A stretch of DNA of 64,000 nt. Origin: Gorsachius magnificus (lineage: Eukaryota > Chordata > Aves > Pelecaniformes > Ardeidae). How positions within the stretch are numbered: position 1 is the first letter of the stretch; each line of letters begins with the position of its first letter. Shown here in pieces: positions 11,791-24,200 of this stretch. Where the stretch lies: NCBI GenBank assembly GCA_034008185.1, contig CM067109.1, forward strand, positions 60,256,801 through 60,320,800, written 5' to 3'. The notes beneath the pieces were generated by a model. That model was not told where the DNA came from, made no database searches, and saw only the letters and a program-made list of their open reading frames with translations. A program made the position numbers and the translations under genes.

Positions 11791-14700
11791 GGCTTTTTTA
11801 AATCCTAAAGGGTTGGTACACCTTTCCAGCCTGCAGTAACACCCTTAATCTGCTTACCTCCCTGGCAACGGAAGGACCTCGGTGTCTACAATAGCTGTCC
11901 GCTCATACCCAAACCCCTGTGGTGGACACTTTCTGCACTCATTCACGCTTGTTTGCAGCCTTCTTCAACAAAATGAATCCACAAAATTGCCAGCATAGAA
12001 GGGATTTCCAGCTTGGCGTGACCTTCATCTCCATGATCTACCCCAAAGCAGCCACACGCTGGGCTTGCTGGCCCTCCATGTGGGAAGAAACGGTCCTTTG
12101 GTCCTGCCAAGAGCTATATATACACACTGCCATCCTGCCGCCAAAGGAGACAGACACATCCAGGCAGTCTGTACACATGGAAAATGGTGCAGCATTTGAA
12201 ATGGCAGACGAGTATAGCGTCTCCCATCTCTGTAGTTAAAGGATTAGATGAAGTATATCATGGGATAACTAATAGCAAATTATTCCAGTGCACAGTTTTG
12301 ATCTAAATCTTTATATCTTTCAGGCCTAAAAATGGAGATATAAACAACAGTTCCCCCGAAGTTTGAGAAGGTTAGGTGGAGAATTGTCTAGATATAGCTC
12401 AGACCATGCACAGATGATTTAACCTGTACTCCTCTTGACACAATGAGAATTTCTTGGCAATATTAACCAAAACCTTAAGCTTTAAAGATGTGTAAAACAT
12501 ACTTTTACTTTCTCCTTCCTTACCTGTTTCCCAAATTTTCATCATCCTGGATTCTTCATATCTCCCTGGGAATAGTAAGCTTCTGTACTACACGAAGAAA
12601 TGGTTTGTTCAGTAGGAACTGGAGTGTGAATACCATCTTGTAACAAATACACGCATCTCCGTGCAAATGCACCAAAGCAAAAAAGCACACCAACAGCAAT
12701 ACTGCCATTTGTCCAAAGAAATAATGTTAGAAGCATGCAACATGCAAATGTACAGACCCAGCAAGAAAGCACAGTGAATGCGTGGTTGACATTTATGTTA
12801 CAGATATACTTTCTTATGAGACGCAAAGTACTCTTACTGAAGTTTCTGGTGAATGCACTACAGATTTTGTGCCTGAAATTTTACCATTTTAGCTGTACAC
12901 TTTCACAAGGCCCCAGTTTATTCCCTCTCCCAAGATGCAGGGTAGCTGAATGCTGATGGCAATTTTTGTTAGCAGCGTGGTTTGGTTCCTGGCTTGTAGC
13001 TGATAATTTATTTGACAAAGAAGTGCTTTTAAACAACCACATTTATGAGTTCAGTTGAGCCCAGAGGCCAGATTTGTTTTGCATTTACTCAGGGTAACTC
13101 AGTACAACTGTAAGTGGACTAAGGTGCATGTTTTCTAACAGCTACATTGGTGCAAGACTGGCTCTCACCTTGAGCGCAGGCACAAGGTCGAAGCTGAACC
13201 CTACAAGAGCTAAGTATCAGAAGACTGAAAAAGAACATATGAAGGAACAATATATGTGTCAGGATGCACTGCAGGTCCCTGTGAGATGGACCAGATGTTA
13301 AAGATTAATCTTGTAAAGAAGAATCTGGTTCTAGACCAAGAGCACTCTCTTCGCCGTATGCTCAGATTGTTATTTATATCCCTGGGATAAAACGGCTTGT
13401 CCCCGTGTGGTAACTGACACTTCCAGATCAATAGCGCAGGCTGAATCATTGCCATCTGAAAGCAGTAGGGCTTGTGCTGTTGGAGAGGACAGGCCATGTC
13501 CTTGTTAACACCTCAGGAAGTGCAATCCCATCTGGCACTGTTTAGCTAAAGCTTTGGAGAAAAGAAACTGCCGTCTGGAGTTTGTCCTTTTGAAACAAAA
13601 CTGGGGAAATACTGAAGACAACTTTGTCTAGCATTCTCAATTTTATCCTCTCGTTGGATAAGGAAAAACTTCCCTTCTGCTAGGCTGTTGAAGGACTAAG
13701 GCATATCCTGTGCTTCAGCCCAAAAAAGAGATGAGTGGGGGCACTGTGACAGAGACCGCATCATTGTGGGTGATGTAACAGGCAGGTATCTACTTCTCTT
13801 CTGTCAAAAGCAGCTGTAAAACAGGAGGCATAAAACTGAGATCTCACTTAACAGTTTTTTCACCTGTCTCATAAATAACGCTGTGGAGCTCACAGCCCTG
13901 GGATGGTTTTTAATGGGCTTAAGGGGAGACTGCTCAACCTGATGGAAGACAAACCCAGTGAGGCCCTTAAATGTGAAGGACAAAAAAGCACCTCCGGTTA
14001 AATCCTTGAGCATGAAAGCATTGCAGTCTGGGAGAGCATACTGGAGAAACGCTGCTGACTCTTCCTCGGGCAACCCCCTTCAGCCATTGGACTCAAGGAA
14101 CCTCTGATATTTCATGCTGCAGTAGTTGTTTTCTTCCTGTGTCATGAGGGACTTCAACTTTGGACCATCTCTGGAGACTTCTCAGTTGCCTTTCTGGCAA
14201 ATCTGTGTGATTATTAATCTTACTACATTCTATGAACAACTTTCTTGCATTTATTGCTATCGGTGAAATGCAGGAGTACTTTGTAAGGTTTCTGAAGCTT
14301 GAAAGAGTAGCACAAAACCAAGATAAAATAGAAGGATGCTTCATCAGGCAAACCTAAGGTGCTGAATAAGATATAGGCGATGGAGTCTCTGTAGCATTCA
14401 TAATAGTTTAAAAGCTTAGATGCAATATGTGCCACCTGCAATCATGTCCTTGCAGTATTACTTATTAACAATGATCATAAAAAAGTAATTGGCAAAATGT
14501 AAAGCATCACGTTACCCACTAGTGGGAGAGAACCGAGCCTTCTGAGTTCAGCTGCTTAGCACTGCAAAATGCTTTTCCTGCCAGCACAAAACTGGCAAGC
14601 TTAGGAGAGGCACAGGCTGTAAACATCAACCTTCCACTTGCAAATATTTTACCCACTTGCATTTCTACGCAGAGTTTGTGAGTCAACCGGGGAGAAAATA

Positions 14701-16480
14701 CACTAAAATGTCTCTGCATTTTTCTGCATTTCTTTAACCTTAGGATTTTGGAAGCTCTTTGTGTATTTGGATTGCTACTCTGAAACTGTGCATAATGGTC
14801 ACATTGTTAAAGGTCACCCCCCTGCATTGCATCTGTTCTACCTATTTCCTGCATAGTGCAAGGCTGATTGCCTTATAAAAATGTTGTATGTGCATGTGCT
14901 GTTAGCTGTAGACGCTTCAAGAGAGTTGAACTGGTTTATTCTTTATTCTTTAGGTGGCACTGACACGAGTTTGTTCTGCACTGAATATATAGGTCCTGCA
15001 GGAGTCAGAACCACAGTGTAATCTGTCATGGCTCCAATGCCCTGCAATTTTGCTTTCGGTAACTGACTCACCTACTGATTAAGTGTCCTCCTGCAACTTT
15101 GCATGGCTGTGTTAGAGAGCAGAGTTTCATTTTCTCTTGTCCTGGCTTTCAGAGGTGAGTGGCTGAAATGCCAGTCCAGGCCTCGTGAAGGAAGTAGGAT
15201 GCTCTTTCACACCCAGGGTATACATCAGGCTAGACCCAGAGCCTTCTTGATCTTCATTGCCTTTTGCATCCGGCATCTTGCACCTTGTTTGTGCTGCTAG
15301 GAGTGTTTTCCTCCACCATTTCCACTGAGCCAGCCTACAGCAGATTGGCGGAAAAGACTGGTGCCAAGGAGGCAAAAAATGATGTAAAAGTCACTTATTG
15401 GTTGCCCAGATGAGATGTGGAGCGTAAGTGTTACCACTGGAGAACTGATCAGCTGGAAGCAGCCTCTTGTGACAATGCCTGTGCTATCTTCAGCCTGTAC
15501 AGATGTGCTACAGAAATGAGGCAAATCATATAGCAGCCTCTGTTCTCTCAGAATAAAAACGAGCACGGTTTCAGCCTGATTCACCTTCATGCACACTGAG
15601 TCAAAAGAGGATGTGTGCACAGTACCATCATCAATTGATTAATGAGTTAGCTTTTTAATCAAGACCTGAGTAAACAGATGATGGTGTGTGTTGAAAGCTG
15701 GGCACTTTCATCAGATATGGCCCACACAAAGAACTGCCTGGCATGAAGGAGATAACTTCCAGGCTGCTGTGCTAATCACGTCCCAGGACTCATTGATGCG
15801 CTTAAGAATCCCAGCTTCCTCCATTACCTCAGCTCTGAGAATGCAAGATGCCACTTGAGTGAGAAAGAAAGTAGTTAAATATACAGCTGTGGCATGAAAT
15901 AATTGCTTCTCCAGTTCTCTTCTTCATATTCCCAGAAGGTATTCCAAGAAAGTAGATCAACCCCATTTTTAGCTCAGTCTTAAATTATTGAACATACTAT
16001 GTACCAGGCCATTAACCAACAGAAAGAGTGGTTAAGAAAAATACTTGTGCATATAGAAGAACAGGATATCTTTTTTAGAAAAAGAAGGAAGTACTTTCTC
16101 TTTCTTTTTTTTTGTGTGTAAGATAGGTATGTTGTTACTTTAAAAATAAAAGCTTATGAGGATCCAGTTCTGAGAATGGGAAGAATCATTATGGAGATGG
16201 CAAATGCCACAAAAGTCAATTTCCTTTTTATAAGCTTGCTCTCTTTATCCTAAGAGGCTCTTATCTTAAGAATGTAACGTTAATTCATGCAGTGCATGGA
16301 AATGCTAACTCTAATGCCTCTCACACTAGAGATACTTCTGCACTGCAGATCCAAGGTGTGACTGCTGTTCACAAAAGTATCTGTCTCACTTGGAAAGCAG
16401 TACAGCTACAGCAGAGCGAGATGCATTCAGTAAGTACACAGGAGCTGAAACGTGTGGTGCCATAACTCTGCTGCTAGTGG

Positions 16481-16485
16481 TCTGC
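16481..16485. repeat. Target-site duplication, left, LTR 1
   Basis: TCTGC lies immediately before the LTR's TG. It pairs with TTTGC at 17052-17056, with one mismatch that fits decay after an old insertion. Confidence 0.65.
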
Positions 16486-17051
16486 TGTCCTTTTTTCAGC
16501 TGGGATAGAGTTAATTTTCTTCCTAGTAGCTGGTATAGTGCTCTGGTTTGGATTTAGGATGAGAAGAATGTTGATAACAAACTGGTGTTTTAGTTGTTGC
16601 TGAGTAGCATTTACACAAGTCAAGGACTTTTCAGCTTCCCCTGCTCTGCCAGATGCACAAGAAGCTGGGAGGGGGCACAGCCAGGACAGCTGACCCCAAC
16701 TGGCCAATTCCAGACCATAGGACGTCATGCTCAGGGGGAGCTGGCCAGGGGGCAGCGTTCGCTGCTTGAGGCCAGGCTGGGCATTGGTCAGCGGGTGGTG
16801 AGAAATTGCATTGAGCATCACTTTCTTTGTATATTCTGCATATTCTCTTACCGTTACTATTATTATTATTGTTATTCTTTTCCTCTGCTGTTTTAATAAA
16901 CTGTCTGTATCTCAACCCCAGAGATACTGTCTGTATCTCAAACCACAGGTTTTACTTTTTTCCCAATTCTCTCCCCCATCCCACTGAGGAAGGCAGGGAG
17001 GGGGCGAGTGGCTGTGTGGTGTTCAGCTGCCTGCTGGATTAAACCACAACA
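16486..17051 (+). mobile_element. Solo LTR of an avian endogenous retrovirus (LTR 1)
   Basis: A 566-bp element begins TGTCC and ends ACAACA, obeying the TG...CA rule. The flanks are TCTGC (16481-16485) and TTTGC (17052-17056), a 5-bp target duplication with one mismatch. The opening segment (CAGCTGGGATAGAGTTAATT and following) is one I recognise from a widespread bird LTR family, probably ERVL-related. A polyadenylation signal AATAAA sits at 16895-16900 and fixes the + orientation. No internal retroviral sequence adjoins it, so it is a solo LTR left by LTR-LTR recombination. No TATA box is evident in the expected stretch after the GACGTCATGCTCAG motif (about 16720-16735), so its promoter may be disabled. 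Confidence 0.88.
16895..16900 (+). terminator. Polyadenylation signal of LTR 1
   Basis: AATAAA is in the expected R-region position of the LTR. It is followed by a 26-bp-period tandem duplication, with ACTGTCTGTATCTCAA at 16900-16915 and again at 16926-16941. Confidence 0.7.
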
Positions 17052-17056
17052 TTTGC
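17052..17056. repeat. Target-site duplication, right, LTR 1
   Basis: TTTGC lies immediately after the LTR's terminal CA. It is the partner of TCTGC at 16481-16485. Confidence 0.65.
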
Positions 17057-20000
17057 AAAATGTTTAGTAAGTGTACATCTATATAAACTGCAAAAACATC
17101 TCTGCATACACTATCACTAGCGGTACTAGTGAACTAGTGATCTTAAGTCATATTGGGCTGAGAAAAGGCAAAACTGACCAAAACCTGTGCCCAGGAGTGT
17201 GCTAGCCATTCCATAGCGCAGCATGGCACAGCTAGCAAAGATGTACTCACAGTGCCACAGTAACTACAGCCTGGCATTTGCTCTGCCCTCCCTCCTGCCC
17301 AATCTGCCTGCTCCATGATTCCCTGAAGGGCCCCAGGAGCTCCAAGGAGAATGGCGGGAAGTGGTGGGGTGCACAGAGAGGTACCTCCACTAGAGGGTAA
17401 ATAGTGAAGACCGAAACACCAAGAATTAGGCTGCTTTGAAAGCGATCCAAATGCACACAGTTGAGCAGGACCTTAAATAGCACAGCTACTTCACACCGCT
17501 GCTCACTGTGCTGAGCTGAAACCAGATGAAGGTTGGTAGCCCAAAATCCAGCCTGACCACCAAGACAATTAACCCACAGTAACTTCCATACCACTTGCAA
17601 AAATGCCGTGTCACGTCAGTGCTGAGCTATGCATATGAGAGGATGAATGAATTATACAGGGCTTTTTGAATGCATCTGTGCAATCAGTGAGGAGGAGTTA
17701 TATAAGGCTCCTCTTCCTGACGAAGGGGAAAGTGTTTGCCTGTCTTCAGCACAGTTCTCCTAAGGACAGGTTCTACCCAGGACAGCACTGACAGGCTCCC
17801 TTGTAAAAGATGCAGAAAATAAGGTGGCGGTTTTCTCTGCAATTTGCAAAAATTTCTCAGAGGGCCAAATCCTAGATCCTGCATAAAGATTGTGTAAAAC
17901 AGCTTTTAAGCAAAGGATCTCAACAGGCATGGGAAAGCTTTCAAAAGCACTGCGGCTGCAGGTGCCCTGCAGGTTGTGCAGTCACTGCTCCCTTTTGCAA
18001 AGAAGAGAGACTAAAAAATAGACATACATACCTACCCCATTACCATTTCCACTCTGGCAGGTATCTTATGGACATCTCTGCCATGCAGGAGTGGTGATCC
18101 ACGGCTCCTATGTCAAACACTCTTCAGGAGAACCGTTTCTGTACTGCTGCCCACAGAGCTTCCTGCATTCACAAATGAAACAAAACCTGCCTGGTGGCTC
18201 GTAGACATGAGAGGGTAAACACACAAAAGCACCTCCAGTGCAAGGAGTGTTTCATTGACTACCTGCTTGATGGTGCACACTCCGCCGAGCAGCTGCTGAC
18301 GCTGAGCAGCTAGCAGTGGGGACAGGCATTTTTTTCCAGTTGCTTTAAGAAGCTATGAACAGATGGACAGAGAACTGTGAGTCCTCTCCTGAGACTTCAG
18401 CTTAATATTTGGAGGGGAGGGGGAAGATGCCATTCTCAGAGATGCCAGTGGGAACAGGTTTATCTCTGGGTAAAGAAGAGTAGCTAAAGAAATTCCTATT
18501 CACACACTGAACTGCAATAACTACATGATGTTTATTAGCAGAAAACCCACAGAAAAGCATGCTAGCCTAGTGGAAGATATTTTTTCCTCACCTGTGCAGT
18601 GGGTTAAGAGTACCAACATGGATAATTACCATAACTCCGCTACTTGTGGTGGCTTGACTTGGAAAATCACTTTGTGTTTTCAGAAGCTAATCTGCAGTAA
18701 AAAGCTACTTTCTTCTTATATACGTGTGTGTGTGTGTTTATACACTTTTTGTGATACCTGTGTGACAAGAGAAAACATGACTAAAAATGTTCAGGGTACT
18801 AATTAGAAGTTTCCTACACAAAACTTCCGTGCCTGACACTGCTGTTCTCTGAATTTGAATTTTTATTCTGACCCCTTTCTATAGCTGAATGCCTGGTTAA
18901 ACCTGCTGCAACTCTTCTACCATTTTCTGAATCAAGCCAGCAAGAAACCAGATTTCAGCATACATTTCCAGTGCTATTTAAAAATAAGAGATTCACTAGA
19001 GACATCTCTGCTGCCCGTGTCTTGTTGCAGATGGACTCCAGCCACTGATCAGAACCTGGTGAAGCAGCGGCACATGTGGACTGTAAAGCAGTCTATTCAT
19101 AGCTCATAACTGGTAAGATGCAGCTTTCTTCCTCTGTGTTCGTAGCTTAGAAAGAAAGAGCCAACAACAACAACTGTAACAGTAATAGAAATACCCTCGT
19201 ATGGAGCAGAGACCTATTAAAAAGTAAAAGTGAAAAATTACCCCTGGCTCAGGCTTTTGTTTCTGTCTTGAATTCCTTATTTCTTTTTGATATTTGCTTT
19301 ATTAACTTGACAATCATTATCACAGTAATATCAAAACCCAACAAGAACCTAACTTCATGGGGAGCAAGAATCCAACCACTAGTAGGAGCTTTAGTGGTTG
19401 TTTTTGTATTTCTAAAACACTCTGAAGGGAAGACAAACATCTCTCTGTGTGATGCTCCTTTTCCTCCTCATCTTTTCCCTGCAGTCATTGACCCAGAGGT
19501 TCCTAACCCCCAAAGCCTCCCTGCCTATTGCGCTGCTGACAGATGTACATTCAGCAGAGCCGATCCCAACAACAACACAGTCAATGCTTGCAGAGCAAGG
19601 GCGTTATGCCCCCAGGGAGGGGGTGCCCCTCGAGGAAGGCACAAGGCTGAGCACCCAAGGTACCGCTTGGCATGAAAAGCCACCACTGTCAATGATGAAA
19701 TACCATTCTGAAGAGAGGCACCCAGCATAACAAGAAACCTGTTGCAAGCTCTGAGCTTCTGAAAGGATCAGAGAAGAACCAGAAGATTTGGATTGTAGCT
19801 TTGGAGCATAGCTAAGGTGTAGCTTATACCCTGCCACTCCAGAGCAGACATGCTGAGGCTAGGAGAGCTGCTAGCAGTTAAGTAGGAGATCACTGACATA
19901 AAATTGCAAGGCAGTATGGCTGCAGTCGGCTGAATAAGAGGTCAGACAAGTATGTGAGCAGACAGGTAGATGAGATGAAAAAACACTGTCTTGGGTGAGT

Positions 20001-20395
20001 GCCTTCAGAGATAGGAGGATGGGAAAATTCTTTTAATGTACTAGGCTGATGGGACAAATGGGAAACCATATTCTGGTTCACAGATATCAAAGTTAATTTT
20101 TTTTCCAGTCAGTTTAGTCACCCTTCTCTGCCTGTCTCTGTATTGCTTTTTTGGTAGTAATATGTCTTTCAAAACTGTAATCACTGTAAACACCGGCTAA
20201 TAAATTTGCATGTCCATGTGCAGAGACATCCTCAGTAAAATAAGTGAAAGGGACTCAGTGAAATCAGCAGTGCTGAAGGATTTGAACACAGTGCAGGCCT
20301 GACATTTTCTTATGCCTAAGCTTCTAGGAAAGGGCTCAGGACCTTACTGAAAAGCTAAACACATGGAAAAGGTTTTAAGAGTAAACAGAGAACAC
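17057..20395. other. Intergenic, no gene seen
   Basis: Unique sequence without recognisable coding potential. A short (TG)n run lies at about 18723-18737. Open frames up to about 135 codons (for example 19268-19675) have no recognised domain or conserved pattern. Confidence 0.55.
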
Positions 20396-20493
20396 GAGAG
20401 GAAGAGGAAGAGGAAGAGGAAGAGGAAGAGGAAGAGGAAGAGGAAGAGGAAGAGGAAGAGGAAGAGGAAGAGGAAGAGGAAGAGGAAGAGGAA
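20396..20493. repeat. (GAAGAG)n homopurine hexamer array
   Basis: About 16 uninterrupted GAAGAG units make a perfect homopurine tract on the + strand and a homopyrimidine tract on the - strand. The lack of interruptions indicates recent expansion and likely length polymorphism. Such mirror-symmetric purine tracts can adopt triplex (H-DNA) structure. It translates to Lys-Arg or Phe-Leu repeats in open frames, which are not credible proteins. Confidence 0.95.
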
Positions 20494-20535
20494 TCTGCCA
20501 GCCAAGGAATTCATGCCTCTGCAGTTAGGAATAAA

Positions 20536-20540
20536 ATTAG
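20536..20540. repeat. Target-site duplication ATTAG, left, LTR 2
   Basis: ATTAG directly precedes TGTGGGAGACTG and is repeated exactly at 21235-21239 after the element's terminal ACA. This is a 5-bp duplication. Confidence 0.8.
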
Positions 20541-20819
20541 TGTGGGAGACTGAATAGCCAGCTAACTGTCTCAAAGCTTGCTCCTTTGTGTGCTTATCTG
20601 AGAAGATCAGCATTGCCGAAGGCAAGGTGGCTTGCAAGCTTGCTGAGGCAGAGGACCATGACACCCAGATGGGGCCACCTGCCCACCAAGGCTTGCACTT
20701 TGCTGCCACTTACAGCGTGCGAGCAGAACCCTGCCCTGCCCAGCAACAGCAAAGCGCGGGAACAGAGCCTGGCAAAAGTAAAGCGTGCTAAATGTATGCG
20801 CACGTGCTGGACCGTGCAC

Positions 20820-20828
20820 TATAAAAAA
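20820..20828 (+). promoter_or_regulatory. TATA box of LTR 2
   Basis: TATAAAAAA is in the expected place, about 280 bp into the LTR and about 230 bp before AATAAA. It may still be a usable RNA polymerase II promoter. Confidence 0.65.
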
Positions 20829-21053
20829 GGTATGATCACCGACCTCGTGTGAGACTACCAAAGACCCTGTGCGATCACCGACCCCACATGTGTGATCACC
20901 CACCACCGCAGACCCCAGAAGCACAGACCCCCGGGACACGGCAGATCCATGGTGGTGACTGTCTGTGCTCCTCTATCTGGAACTCTCGCTTGATTTCCCA
21001 TCTTTCCTTCCTTCCTTTCCTATTCCTGTTTTCTCTCTTTCCCCCAAACAGTT

Positions 21054-21059
21054 AATAAA
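21054..21059 (+). terminator. Polyadenylation signal of LTR 2
   Basis: AATAAA is followed within about 30 bp by a GT-rich stretch (TTGTTTGTGTC), the usual downstream element of a working poly(A) site. Confidence 0.7.
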
Positions 21060-21234
21060 CGTGTGGACATACAACATCTGACCTTGTTTGTGTCTTAACC
21101 TCGCTCGAAGGGATAGAACCTGAAAATAAACCTGAAAGAGGTTGGTCCAGCCACCCCCAGCCTCCCAGACTCATCTGAGGTTGGCTGGAAAGCAAGGGGG
21201 CCTTCCTCGCATCCAAAAAAATTGGATCCTAACA

Positions 21235-21239
21235 ATTAG
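21235..21239. repeat. Target-site duplication ATTAG, right, LTR 2
   Basis: Exact copy of 20536-20540, directly after the LTR's terminal ACA. Confidence 0.8.
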
Positions 21240-24200
21240 GATGGGCAAAATTCAACCTAAGTTTGAACTTTTAAAGAAAATTAAATTTTGCAGTCACCAC
21301 TGCTACATACAGAAGAAAAACAACAAAAAACAGATGACAGATCTCTGCAAGGCTGAAGTAAAGATTAAGGTGAATCTACATGTGTTCCAAAATAAAATGA
21401 GTATTTTTTCTTCATTTTTTAATAAAGATAATGATGTTGAACATGGAAACAGAGAATGCAAATAAGGATATGCAAAGGGAAATTATAGCCCAATTGGCAA
21501 GATTAAGTATAAATATATTTAATAAATACCTTTTTGAAGGTATTCACTATTTATTTATAAAATAAGCTTTTTGAGGTTGGTACCATGCAACTACAAAATA
21601 GTATCAATAATACCTGTATTTTAAAAAAGTAAAATGCAGATCCAGCCACTAGGTCACATTTGCACAGTAGCAGATCATCTGGCAGAGGAAAACTGAGCTG
21701 GACCAAAAGGAACACATGATTCCCATTTCTGTTGAACTAGCTGGCATATATGATACTATGTTTATGTCAACTTTAGACTGTCTGTAGGAAGACAGATAAT
21801 ACTTGATCTAAAGTAAAATCTGCTGATATGCCTCTAAAAAAAAAAAAGCTTAGAATAATTTTGAGCTGGAAGAGAGATTTAAGAACAATTCAGTGCTTTA
21901 GTTTACACCAAAAAGGTTTTCAACCCATTCTTCGAAACTGGATTTACCGTAACATAGCCTTAATATCACATGAGTTTTCAGAACAAATTTTGAACAAGAG
22001 AATAGTTAAAAACTTGGATGCAAATGGGACAAAACAAAGACCAGTTGTACAAACTGCAAATGAAATGAAAACATCGTATCTCTGTTCAACAGTACCTGAA
22101 GTTTCCTGGTTTTCAGAGAAGTAAAGTCTTGTAGAGCTCCTTTGAGGAGACTTTTTCTGAAGCCTTTAATATACTGCCACATGCAAAATTAGGTGATATA
22201 GCAGAGTATTGGGCTGTGTAACCCTGGAGATTATCCCCAGTCATATGTAGCAGATTTTGCAGCAGTAAAGATATAAATGATAACCAGATGGTGAGTGGCT
22301 GCTTGGGAGTGTTTCTGCTGAACAACATGGTCAGACTAGTGAGTTTTAAAAAAGTATTATGCCCTATGCAGTTTGTATCTTTTACTGACCAGATTGTAAA
22401 GTCGCCACAAACTCTAAACACTTAGTCCCCTATAGGTCCCACCTAGAGTTTTTTAACTCTTCCTTTCTTAATACCTACAGAAAATAAATTTTCTTCCTTA
22501 AAGAGCAGTAAAATTTGGATAGAATGAGGGGAGCTTACTGTAAACTGTACGCACTTCAGTACAAATTAGCAGTGTAGTGATTGCTGCCCTTTTCTCTCTT
22601 GCTTTGTAGTACAAGGAAGTTTTACTTCATCCCTGTATTGCTACCCACAATGCATTATTAGAAGCTTTGGTTGGTGGCAATTTATGTACACCTGATTACT
22701 TAGTAAGTCTGATCTCTGTGAGGTCAAGGCTAATCTGTTCTAAAATCCAGACCTTCTGCTTTTGTTTAATATAGCCCTCTGAGATTAAAATGGGATTAGA
22801 GCTCATCTGATTGGGAGAATAACCTCTGCAGATGAACTCCTCTACTGTTCTTTTGCAAAAATCACTAGGTGGAAATGGTGTCTTGCAGTGGCCATGAGTC
22901 CTATACATCAATATACACAAGGCATTTGTGGATTATTTTTTTGTCCCTGTGACAGTTTTGAAACCAGACTTTGAGTATATTATTTCCTGGAGCCAGATCT
23001 AAATTGTTACTCTACATATGGAATACATGAATACGGATATCAGAATGGTGTTTTTTTCTCATTCATCTCCATGTATTTTTAATTTACTACAGCAATAAAA
23101 CTAAAGTGAATTTAAATAACTGGAAACTGTCGAGCTGTACATTTAATAAAGTGTTTAAAATTTCACCTGTTTTATTACCAAGGTTTCTTTTAAAATGTTT
23201 TCTCTGCTTTAAATACATGTGAGTGCTAAGTGTGCAGAACTAAGATCTTTTCAGTTCATCTTGGTTCAACACCTACATTATAGATATCACAGAAACAAGC
23301 ATGTCTACATGATCCAAATGATATGCCTCAAACTTGATTTGTGATGAAGCCAAGCACAAGGATTGCCAAAACCCAAATTAAACTAATAGTACTCTTCTGT
23401 GTTTTTTTTCCCCAGTATTTTCAATAAAGCCATTCTTCTGTAGTATTTTCAATCTCAACATAGTATTTTTATGTTAAAGCATAAGATTGTGATGTGGGCC
23501 TAAAAGTGGAAGTAAAAGGAGCAAAATTATTTGGTCAATGTGTTCTCATTATCCAGATTCTATGAAATGCAATAATAATATAACTGTCAATGATGAGGAT
23601 GATATAATATATCACTGGTGAGTGAGTTCTGGAAGTGTTGTTTCTGCACAGAGAGGCTGCTTGGCTGCTGTCCTGGATTTCAGCCTACTCTAGGTGAGGT
23701 CATGCTGTGGCTGAAGTAATTAACAAGGTCAATCTCACCAGCTCAGTATAAATATGGAATAACTCTACTGAAGTGTAAAACAAGAATGACTGAGAAGAAA
23801 ACCTGGAATTTTGTCCTGGGCTAGAGTACTGCCCCTGCTAGCAATGTCACCAGGTTATGCTGCAAGTAGATTTCAGGACTTCTCAGCTTTGGGATGATCC
23901 TTGGCCATTTCGCTCCACTGATGCAGGGGGTTATCTTTTGTGTGGTGTCACTTCCTAACAGCAGTCTCAGAATCATTCAACAACCAAGATTAGATCCTTA
24001 CTTTTTCTAGCAGTTAAGGTTTGTCTTTGGTCCCATTTGGGTATAGAGGCAAAGGAAAACCCTCTTAAATGACAAAATGGTGTGTTAAAGAGTTGATTGA
24101 ATTCTTAAAAAATTTTCAGTGGAAGCAACAGAAGGTGCTTTTAGTGATAGACATAATTACGTTTTCTTAACCATTTGGGATGAGCTCCCATAAATTTTTT

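Larger units (their letters stand above)
10668..16480. other. Intergenic stretch with one GC-rich patch
   Basis: No gene recognised. The stretch holds an A/C-rich low-complexity block (11383-11470) and an isolated CpG-rich patch (11560-11790), both listed separately. The segment around 15620-15870 has many homeodomain-like ATTA/TAATC cores and looks like constrained noncoding DNA by texture only. Open frames up to 115 codons have no recognisable domains. Confidence 0.5.
20541..21234 (+). mobile_element. Solo LTR of an endogenous retrovirus (LTR 2)
   Basis: A 694-bp element begins TGTGGGAGACTG, ends GGATCCTAACA, and is flanked by perfect ATTAG duplications. Its internal order is that of an LTR read on the + strand: a U3-like region, a TATA box TATAAAAAA at 20820-20828, a segment with three GATCACC motifs (20834, 20873, 20894) just downstream, a pyrimidine-rich stretch (about 20995-21047), AATAAA at 21054-21059, a GT-rich stretch TTGTTTGTGTC soon after, and a U5-like tail. 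No internal retroviral genes are present, so it is solo. It differs from LTR 1 in sequence. I do not recognise the family; the 5-bp duplication fits ERVL or some other avian groups. The exact duplication suggests it is younger than LTR 1. Confidence 0.85.

Noticed and set aside
19268..19730. Frames of 135 and 93 codons with an acceptor-like CCCTGCAG inside
   Set aside because: No partner exon, no domain, and two different frames look equally good. Not supportable as an exon.
20344..20709. Open frames with Phe-Leu or Lys-Arg repeats
   Set aside because: Direct translation of the (GAAGAG)n array; no coding signature outside the repeat.
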